Both the position numbers and the translations under genes were made by a program. From assembly GCF_029870955.1 (NCBI RefSeq), contig NZ_PGFQ01000001.1, positions 806,001 to 870,000 on the forward strand: a stretch of 64,000 bases of DNA, given 5' to 3'. The stretch is from Sulfitobacter faviae (GTDB taxonomy: Bacteria > Pseudomonadota > Alphaproteobacteria > Rhodobacterales > Rhodobacteraceae). The notes under the pieces are model-generated. The model saw only the letters and a list, made by a program, of their open reading frames with translations, ran no database searches and had not been told where the DNA came from. This document shows positions 57,551 through 64,000 of this stretch, in pieces (position 1 is the first letter of the stretch; each line of letters opens with the position of its first letter).

Positions 57551-58975
57551 TCAGACACTGTCAGTTTTGCTTAGCGAGCCCTTTCCATACCCGGACATCC
57601 CGCCGGAGACTTCCTCGGTGGATTCGCTTGAAAGCTCCTCGGGCAGTGCGAGGTTGAGCACGATGGCAATAACAGCCGCGGGCAGAATGCCGGAAGTCGC
57701 CAAGACCTTCAGAGTTCCCGGCAGGTACTGAAGCGCGTTCGGCTCAAGCTGCAGACCCAGGCCGAGCGACAGCGAGATGGCAAAGATCACCATGTTGCGC
57801 CGGTTCCAGTTCACATCTGACAGCATCGAAATGCCCGCCGCCACCACCATGCCGAACATGACGATGACGCCCCCGCCCAGCACTTCGATCGGGATCGAAG
57901 AAATTATGGCACCGATTTTGGGCACAAGGCCGCATACGATCAGGAAAAGTGCGCCAATGGTGACGACCATGCGGCTCATCACACCCGTCATGGCGATCAG
58001 GCCGACGTTCTGGCTGAACGATGTATTGGGCAGCGCGCCGAAAAAGCCCGAGATCGCCGTGCCGATCCCGTCGGCATAGGTCGCGCCCTGAATTTCGCGA
58101 TCCGTCGCCTCCCGACCGGCGCCGCCCATGGTGATACCGGAAACATCGCCCACCGTCTCGATGGCCGAGACAAAGGACATGGCGCAGAAACCGACGATGG
58201 CCGCAACGGTGAATTCAAGACCAAAGTGAAGTGGATTTGGCAGAGCAAAGCTCGCGGCCCGCCCGACATTACCCAGATTGACCTGTCCGAGTGCAACGGC
58301 GACCGCATAGCCGACCAAAAGGCCAATCAGCACCGCCGATACGGACAACATGCCCCGGGTAAAGAATTTCAGCCCAAGCGTCACCAGGATCACCGTTCCG
58401 GCCATGAACCAGTTGAGACCCGAACCGTATTCTTCCGTACCGATTGCCGGCACGCCGCCCGCTGCGTATTGGATGCCGACCTTGACCAGCGCCAGACCAA
58501 TCATAGTCACGACCAAGCCGGTCACCAGCGGCGGCAATGCAAATCGCAGCCTACCGATGAAAAGCCCCAGAAAGGCGTGGAACAGACCGCCCGCGACGAT
58601 CCCACCCATCAAGACCGCGATCGCGTCGACGCCTTTGCCCGCGACGAGCGGGATCATAATCGGTATGAAAGCAAAGGATGTCCCCTGCACGATGGGCAGG
58701 CGCGCGCCAACAGGGCCAAGCCCAACCGACTGGAAAAGCGTCGCAATCCCTGCAAAGAACATAGACATCTGAATCATGTAGATCATTTGCGGGAAGTCAG
58801 GGCTGTTCGAGCCAAAGCCGAAGCCTGCAGCGCCGCAAACGATGATCGCCGGTGTGACGTTCGATACGAACATCGCCAGCACGTGCTGAATTCCGAGTGG
58901 CACCGCTTTTGTTAACGGCGGGGTATAATTTGGATCGCGGAGCTGGTCCGGCGTTCCGATAGATGCATCAGACAT
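57551..58975 (-). CDS. NCS2-family uracil/xanthine/urate permease
   Basis: The 474-residue inner-membrane symporter has 12-14 hydrophobic segments and NCS2 motifs (QSVGLGPVGARLPIVQGTSFAF and the later GGVIVMFGMVVAAG). Adjacent ureide genes favour urate as substrate. GGGAGAAA precedes the ATG. It is the last gene on the minus strand before the bidirectional terminator. Confidence 0.87.
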   Translation of the reverse strand: MSDASIGTPDQLRDPNYTPPLTKAVPLGIQHVLAMFVSNVTPAIIVCGAAGFGFGSNSPDFPQMIYMIQMSMFFAGIATLFQSVGLGPVGARLPIVQGTSFAFIPIMIPLVAGKGVDAIAVLMGGIVAGGLFHAFLGLFIGRLRFALPPLVTGLVVTMIGLALVKVGIQYAAGGVPAIGTEEYGSGLNWFMAGTVILVTLGLKFFTRGMLSVSAVLIGLLVGYAVAVALGQVNLGNVGRAASFALPNPLHFGLEFTVAAIVGFCAMSFVSAIETVGDVSGITMGGAGREATDREIQGATYADGIGTAISGFFGALPNTSFSQNVGLIAMTGVMSRMVVTIGALFLIVCGLVPKIGAIISSIPIEVLGGGVIVMFGMVVAAGISMLSDVNWNRRNMVIFAISLSLGLGLQLEPNALQYLPGTLKVLATSGILPAAVIAIVLNLALPEELSSESTEEVSGGMSGYGKGSLSKTDSV

Positions 58976-59036
58976 TGTGATTGTTTCTCCCTATTGATGC
59001 GTGGGCCGGCTCCCTTATTCTTTGCCGATTTATTGA

Positions 59037-59519
59037 TTATCGCTCGATGATGAATGGCTCATCGAACCAGTGTTCCTCCAGATTTGGGCCGTCGCTGACC
59101 CGATCGACAACGATGAACAGCCCCGGATCGGACAGCGGACACAAAACCCCGTGCCAGACGTTCCGCCCGATGTTCACCGCCTGCCCTGATCCGGCAATAA
59201 ACGCGCGGGGCGCGAACGGGGCCCCGTCCTTATCTTCCGCCAGCACGACAAGATATTCGCCTTCCTGCATCGGCATGAAAGCTTGGCTTCCCAGCGGATG
59301 CCGTTCCATCATTTCCATTGTGAAAGGCATCGAGAACGACTCGGATTGAAAGACGCTGACCCCGAGCCGACCATCAACGTCTAATGTCGCACGATCGTGG
59401 AAACGTCCGCAGCGCCCTTGGTTGATCAGCTTGTCGGGCATGTCCGACGCGTCGATCAGCTCTGCCAACCCCGCGATGGCTCCAGAACTGATTTTGTTTG
59501 CCGTCAAAATGTTACTCAT
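59037..59519 (-). CDS. allA: Ureidoglycolate lyase
   Basis: AllA splits ureidoglycolate to glyoxylate and urea. The 160-residue cupin-like protein shows the family segment MERHPLGSQAFMPMQEGEYLVVLAED near the middle and VNIGRNVWHGVLCPL. The ATG overlaps the puuE-uraD stop in an ATGA, so both are coupled. The product glyoxylate could enter the beta-hydroxyaspartate cycle encoded nearby. Confidence 0.9.
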   Translation of the reverse strand: MSNILTANKISSGAIAGLAELIDASDMPDKLINQGRCGRFHDRATLDVDGRLGVSVFQSESFSMPFTMEMMERHPLGSQAFMPMQEGEYLVVLAEDKDGAPFAPRAFIAGSGQAVNIGRNVWHGVLCPLSDPGLFIVVDRVSDGPNLEEHWFDEPFIIER

Positions 59520-60927
59520 GATGCAAACTTCTCAATCAGGCGCAGTTCTGCGATGCGTTCCACCTGCCTGCAGGCTTCGGAGAACTCGGTATCGCGGTCA
59601 TTTCCGATGCGGCGGTGAAATGCTTCGAGAATGCTCGATTTCGTGTTGTCCTTCACTGCAATGATGAAGGGAAAGCCGTGCCGTTCCACATACTCTCTAT
59701 TGAGTTTCTGGAAGCTCTCCCGCTCTTCATCGGTCAGCAGATCCAGCCCTGCCCCCTTCTGTTCAAGGGTGCTCTCCTTAGTAAGGCGGCCGGCAGCTGC
59801 CAGTTTTCCTGCCAAATCGGGGTGTGCGGTCAGAACCCCCAAACGCTGTTCTTCGGAAGCATTGCGGAATACCCGCGCTAGTGCGTTGTGAATACCTGCT
59901 GCATTGTCATGGGTCGCGCCAAGCTCAAGATCGAATGCGCCCTCTGCGATCCACGGGCTGTGTTCGAACACGCCGCCGAATTCGGCGACAAAGGTTTCCC
60001 GGTCCATATCAGATGGCACGATACCTTTGGCTGGCGGATGCAGGCTGGCCCAGTGATCGGCGATCTGTTCGCGCGTGGCGAACCAGACCCCCTCATGTGT
60101 CGCAAAATGCTCCAGAACCCGCTTCAGAGCCATGGCACGGCCCGGCCGTCCAATAAGACGGCAGTGCAACCCGATCGACAGCATCTTCGGCGCGCCCGCG
60201 ACCCCTTCGGCATAGAGCATGTCGAAACTGTCCTTGAGATAGCTCTCGAACTGGTCACCATTCGTGTAGCCCGCTTGGATCGCGAACCGCATGTCATTGC
60301 AGTCCATCGTGTAGGGCACGATCAACTGGTCTTTGCCCCCGGCCCTGACCCAATAGGGCAGATCATCGGCATAACTGTCAGCGATATAGGCGAAGTTACC
60401 TTCCTCGGCGGCAAGGTCTACAGTATTCATGGAGCAGCGCCCGGTGTACCAACCGCGCGGGGCCTCCCCACCACTTCGGTATGCAGGCGGATTGCCTCGC
60501 GGATCTGGGCGCGTTCTTCGTCCGGCTCCATGTCCTTGTGTTCAATCCACTTCAGACCATGGCTGGCAATTTCCCAGCCCGCATCCTTCATCGCCTTGAG
60601 TTGTTGCGGCGCCCGCATCAGGGCAGTCGTCACGCCATAGACGGTGGTCGGCGTATCTTTTAGCAGATCGTGAACCCGCCAGAAGCCTGCGCGGCTGCCG
60701 TACTCATAGATCGATTCCATGTTCCAGTGGCGTTGACCCGGCCAAGGAGCGGCGCCGGTAATTTCCGAAAGAAAGGCTTCGGACGCGGCATCACCGTGCA
60801 GGATATTGTTCTCGCCGCCCTCTTCATAGTTCAGTACGATCTGTACGGCAATTTTTGCACCGTTTGGCCATTGCGCGGCCGGGATGCTACGACCATAGCC
60901 GGTCATATCTCTTGGGTAACGGTTCAC
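59516..60927 (-). CDS. puuE: Allantoinase PuuE fused to OHCU decarboxylase UraD, one frame break
   Basis: The N-terminal part is a polysaccharide-deacetylase-type allantoinase (YGRSIPAAQWPNGAKIAVQIVLNYEEGGE; SRAGFWRVHDLL; ASHGLKWIEH). The C-terminal part (from about residue 310) is 2-oxo-4-hydroxy-4-carboxy-5-ureidoimidazoline decarboxylase (FVAEFGGVFEHSPWIAE and GFPFIIAVKDNTKSSIL). The frame breaks in the run 60459-60462. One added base joins GRPPRGWYTGRCSMNT and gives 471 residues. GTG 60927 is the start. The fusion handles two steps: OHCU to allantoin, and allantoin to allantoate. Confidence 0.88.
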
Positions 60928-61074
60928 TTGGATATTCCTTCTTGCTTTCTACATCCTAAACTCAAAAACCCAGACGCTTTTTCAAAAAATAATTAAAGGA
61001 GCCTTCTGCCCGTCGACATTTGTCACGGAAACCAATTCTGCGTAAACACGATTAACCTCGGAGGAGAAGTTTGA

Positions 61075-61428
61075 ATGGCCGGCTACCTTACCACCCATGT
61101 GCTCGACACTGCGCGGGGCTGCCCCGCCAAGGGCTTAAAAATCGAATTGTTTCGCCTCACTGGTTCCGATCGGCATTTGTTGAAAACATTGACGACAAAC
61201 GACGACGGGCGCACGGATGAGCAGATCTTGCCCGAGACAGCGTTCGAGCTGGGCGAATATGAACTGCTGTTCCATGCAGGTGCCTATCTGGATGCAAGCG
61301 ACACGCCGCCTGAAGACCCACGCTTCCTAAACGTGATCCCCATCCGGTTTGGCATGTCCGAACAGTCTCACTACCATGTGCCCCTCCTGCTCTCTCCTTT
61401 CGGCTACTCTACATATCGCGGCAGCTGA
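61075..61428 (+). CDS. uraH: 5-Hydroxyisourate hydrolase
   Basis: The 117-residue transthyretin-like protein hydrolyses 5-hydroxyisourate to OHCU. It begins AGYLTTHVLDTARGCPAKGLKIEL and ends with the family tetrapeptide YRGS, after HYHVPLLLSPFGYSTY. GGAGGAG lies upstream of ATG 61075. The gene is divergent from puuE-uraD and convergent with the LysR gene, leaving 21 bp. Confidence 0.93.
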   Translation: MAGYLTTHVLDTARGCPAKGLKIELFRLTGSDRHLLKTLTTNDDGRTDEQILPETAFELGEYELLFHAGAYLDASDTPPEDPRFLNVIPIRFGMSEQSHYHVPLLLSPFGYSTYRGS

Positions 61429-61449
61429 AGCATCGCGGGCGCATCTCGG

Positions 61450-62349
61450 CTAGATCGTCGCGGCGATCCGGTCGACCATGAATTCCATGAACAGGCGCGT
61501 TTTCGGGTCTTGGCGGCGGCGGTGGGTGAACAGGCAGGCCATCTGGATCGGCTCGGGCGGCGTCTTTTCCGCGACCGGGACCAAAGCGCCGGTCCGGAGA
61601 TGGTCCGCAATCTCGAAAACCGGTTTCATCGCGACACCATGCCCCGCAAGGGCCCAATCGGTGAGCACGTCACCGTCGTCAGATTCGTAGCGCCCCGAGA
61701 CCCGAAAACGTTTGGGGCCGTCCTTTGTCTTGAGCAACCACCGAAATTCGGTCGCCCCCGGGAAGCGTAGGTTAAGGCATTCATGCCCTTCCGAAACCAA
61801 AGCATCTCCACCGACGGGCATGCCCCGCCGCACGATATACTCTGGCGAGGCACAGAGCACCCGTTCGACATCCGCAATCTTCCGAATGCGTAGATTGCTG
61901 TCTTCGGGCTGACCTAGGAAAAACGCGAGGTCCAGTCCTTCGGTCGTCAGATCCACCTTGCGGTCCGTCAAACGCAAGCGCACGCTGACCTCGGGATAAC
62001 TCTTCAAGAAGTCGGGAACCTGCGGCGCGATCAATCGACGCCCGACACCCAAGGGCGCCGCCACATAAAGCGAGCCTTTAAGATTTTCGGTGATGTTGAC
62101 GATCTGCGCCTCGGCGCTTTCGACGGCTTCGAGGATCTCAGTCGCGCCCCGGTAGAAAGCCTTTCCCTGCTCGGTCGGGGAAAGACTGCGCGTTGTCCGT
62201 TGGAAAAGCCTGACACCAAGCCGTTCTTCCAACTGGGAAATCCGAGATGACGTCACAGCAGGAGATATCCGCAGATCTCGTCCCGCGGCAGACATGCTGC
62301 CAAGTTCATAGACGCGCACGAAGGTGCGGATGTTATCGAAGTAGGACAT
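61450..62349 (-). CDS. LysR-family regulator divergent from puuD
   Basis: The 299-residue regulator has an N-terminal winged HTH (MSYFDNIRTFVRVYELGSMSAAGRDLRISPAVTSSRISQLEERLGVRL) and a substrate-binding domain. I chose ATG 62349 because the longer reading has a poor N terminus. It is divergent from puuD with a 100-bp control region and likely controls the urate genes in response to a purine intermediate, as in other LysR pairs. Confidence 0.86.
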   Translation of the reverse strand: MSYFDNIRTFVRVYELGSMSAAGRDLRISPAVTSSRISQLEERLGVRLFQRTTRSLSPTEQGKAFYRGATEILEAVESAEAQIVNITENLKGSLYVAAPLGVGRRLIAPQVPDFLKSYPEVSVRLRLTDRKVDLTTEGLDLAFFLGQPEDSNLRIRKIADVERVLCASPEYIVRRGMPVGGDALVSEGHECLNLRFPGATEFRWLLKTKDGPKRFRVSGRYESDDGDVLTDWALAGHGVAMKPVFEIADHLRTGALVPVAEKTPPEPIQMACLFTHRRRQDPKTRLFMEFMVDRIAATI

Positions 62350-62449
62350 TATTCTGTCTTTTTTGATGCTGCTTGGTCCCTCATCGCGATACCAGAACAA
62401 AGCAGTCTCGCCTAGTGTGCTGGAAAATTCGAATCTTAGGAGGCAAGCC
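62350..62449. promoter_or_regulatory. Divergent control region between LysR gene and puuD
   Basis: The 100-bp region holds the palindrome ATTCGAAT (62427-62434) just before the puuD ribosome-binding site AGGAGG (62438-62443). It is a possible regulator site, but no clear T-N11-A LysR box can be singled out. Confidence 0.35.
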
Positions 62450-63682
62450 ATGTACGATTTGGCAATTCTGTGGGACTGGATCGCGTTCAGCGTGCGCTGG
62501 CTGCATGTGATCACTGCAATGGCATGGATCGGTGCATCGTTCTACTTTATCGCGCTCGACCTCATGCTGAAGCCAAACGACGCCCTGCCCGAAGGCGCCT
62601 ATGGCGAAGAGTGGGAAGTGCATGGCGGGGGCTTTTATCACACCGTCAAATATCTGGTGGCGCCCGCCCGGATGCCTGAACACCTGACTTGGCACAAATG
62701 GCAAAGCTACAGCACTTGGCTGTCCGGCGCGGCGCTTTTGATGATCATCTACTGGGTGGGCGGTGAACTATTTCTGCTCGATCCCACCAAGGCCGATCTC
62801 TCGCTTTGGCAGGGCATCCTGATCTCCGGCGGCTCCTTGACGATCGGTTGGCTGCTATACGACGCGATGTGCAAATCGAAACTTGCCGATCACCCCACGG
62901 TTTTGATGCTGCTCTTGTTCGTGATCCTTGTGTTCATGTCCTGGGGATACAACCAGATCTTTACCGGCCGGGCGGCACTGCTGCATCTCGGCGCGTTCAC
63001 AGCGACGATCATGACTGCCAACGTGTTTTTCCAGATCATGCCCAACCAGCGGGTCGTCGTCGAAGACCTCAAGGCGGGACGGACGCCTGATGCGAAATAC
63101 GGCAAGATCGCCAAGGTGCGCTCGACACATAACAACTACCTGACGCTGCCGGTGGTGTTCTTGATGTTGTCGAACCACTATCCGTTGGCTTTTGGAACTG
63201 AGTTCAGCTGGATTATCGCCAGCCTGATCTTTCTGACCGGGGTCACCATTCGCCACTACTTTAACACGATGCACAAAACCGGAACCGGCCCACATTGGAC
63301 TTGGGCAGTGACCGTGTTGCTGATGATTTTGATCGCTTGGCTCTCTACCATTCGGACAGGCGAGACTTGGGAGGACGCAGAGGCCCGTGCGTTGACGGCA
63401 TACGAACAGACCTATGCCGCCGCCGAGGGGTTCGAAAATGCCTACGACACCGTCATCAGCAACTGTTCGATGTGCCATGCCCGAGAACCGGTCTGGGGCA
63501 ATATGCAGTGGGCGCCGAAAGGCGTCTACCTTGAGACACCGGGCGACGTGGCGCGTCATGCTGAGCAGATTTATCTCCAAGCGGGCGTGAGCCATGCCAT
63601 GCCGCCGCCGAACGCCGTACAGATGGATGAAGAAGCGCGGCGCAGCATTGTCGCGTGGGTGCGCGAAGTACGTCGTCAGTAG
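62450..63682 (+). CDS. puuD: Urate hydroxylase PuuD (membrane protein with c-type cytochrome)
   Basis: PuuD oxidises urate to 5-hydroxyisourate and passes electrons to the respiratory chain. It replaces soluble urate oxidase in many bacteria. The 410-residue protein has about eight membrane segments (first at 12-35, family start MYDLAILWDWIAFSVRWLHV) and a C-terminal cytochrome c domain with heme-binding CSMCH at 339-343. AGGAGG precedes ATG 62450. It lies beside uraH, puuE-uraD and allA. Confidence 0.93.
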   Translation: MYDLAILWDWIAFSVRWLHVITAMAWIGASFYFIALDLMLKPNDALPEGAYGEEWEVHGGGFYHTVKYLVAPARMPEHLTWHKWQSYSTWLSGAALLMIIYWVGGELFLLDPTKADLSLWQGILISGGSLTIGWLLYDAMCKSKLADHPTVLMLLLFVILVFMSWGYNQIFTGRAALLHLGAFTATIMTANVFFQIMPNQRVVVEDLKAGRTPDAKYGKIAKVRSTHNNYLTLPVVFLMLSNHYPLAFGTEFSWIIASLIFLTGVTIRHYFNTMHKTGTGPHWTWAVTVLLMILIAWLSTIRTGETWEDAEARALTAYEQTYAAAEGFENAYDTVISNCSMCHAREPVWGNMQWAPKGVYLETPGDVARHAEQIYLQAGVSHAMPPPNAVQMDEEARRSIVAWVREVRRQ

Positions 63683-63766
63683 CGCTGCGCATTCCGCGTT
63701 GTTTTGGCTTTCGGCATGCAGGCAGCAGGCGGCGGACCAAACCCCGAGGATGAATGTGCTCAAGCC

Positions 63767-64000
63767 TCAGGCAAAGAAGCGTTTGCTGTTTCGCGCGATG
63801 TGATCAACGAAGAGACGGACCTTCGGATCCTGAAGCTTTTTGTGGGGATAGAGACAGCCAAAAATGGTCGGTTTTGGTGGGGCGTGAGGCAATACTTCGA
63901 CCAGCCGTCCCGATTTCAGGTGTTCGCGCACGTCAAAGCGGGGTTTGTTGATGATCCCGCGCCCGGCCAGCGCCCAATCGGTCAAGACATCACCGTCATC
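63767..64000 (-). CDS. LysR-family regulator, 3' part only (runs off the window)
   Basis: The visible C-terminal 78 residues (MTDWALAGRGIINKPRFDVREHL, then HKKLQDPKVRLFVDHI) closely resemble the same region of the LysR protein at 61450-62349 (VLTDWALAGHGVAMKP). The two are likely paralogues. The frame continues past position 64000. Confidence 0.8.
   Translation of the reverse strand, partial: DDGDVLTDWALAGRGIINKPRFDVREHLKSGRLVEVLPHAPPKPTIFGCLYPHKKLQDPKVRLFVDHIARNSKRFFA

Overview
The window is chromosomal DNA from a GC-rich alphaproteobacterium, most likely a marine Rhodobacteraceae (Roseobacter-group) species. Supporting signs are the hisS-hisZ-hisG run, DUF1489 and DUF938 genes, a class II (B12-dependent) ribonucleotide reductase, a liv-type ABC transporter joined to an acyl-CoA synthetase, and a complete beta-hydroxyaspartate cycle (bhcRABCD) cluster.

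Layout: (1) 118-4264 is an apparently intact 4.1-kb IS1595-family element with a perfect 8-bp target duplication and matching inverted ends. Besides the transposase it carries a MerR-methyltransferase, a GNAT acetyltransferase and an RsgA-like GTPase. (2) 4.4-22.3 kb is mostly housekeeping: nrdJ, DUF1489, fadD-liv transporter operon, hisSZG, slyX, a lipoprotein and dnaE. (3) 22.5-31.8 kb is xdhABC followed without a break by a BMP-type ABC transporter, read as uptake and oxidation of purines to urate. (4) 31.9-43.8 kb is a mixed run: aldo/keto reductase, DUF938, GH25 lysozyme, an FAD/GcvT dehydrogenase, D-lactate and 2-hydroxyacid dehydrogenases, SH3, MDR and MscS proteins, with a 73-bp tandem repeat at 37.9-38.2 kb. 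(5) 43.9-49.3 kb is a lower-GC island on the 3' end of a tRNA-Gln gene: a 249-bp inverted repeat that duplicates the tRNA 3' end, an HNH protein, an AAA ATPase paired with a glycine-rich membrane protein, and nested IS3-family elements. (6) 49.4-64 kb is a ureide and glyoxylate block: uglY, bhcR/bhcABCD, a urea-channel-like gene, a GAPDH homologue, a urate permease, allA, puuE-uraD, uraH, puuD and two LysR regulators.

Regions 3 and 6 together outline a route: purine uptake, xanthine to urate (XdhABC), urate to 5-hydroxyisourate (PuuD), then HIU hydrolase, OHCU decarboxylase, allantoinase, ureidoglycine aminohydrolase, ureidoglycolate lyase, glyoxylate, and the beta-hydroxyaspartate cycle to oxaloacetate. 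Urea would be the by-product. Allantoate amidohydrolase and urease are not in the window.

Caution: 14 genes contain about 20 frame breaks. Nearly all can be repaired by adding one G or C to a short G/C run, which looks like consensus sequencing error rather than gene decay. I list these as single CDSs with the break positions; an automatic annotation would call many of them pseudogenes.
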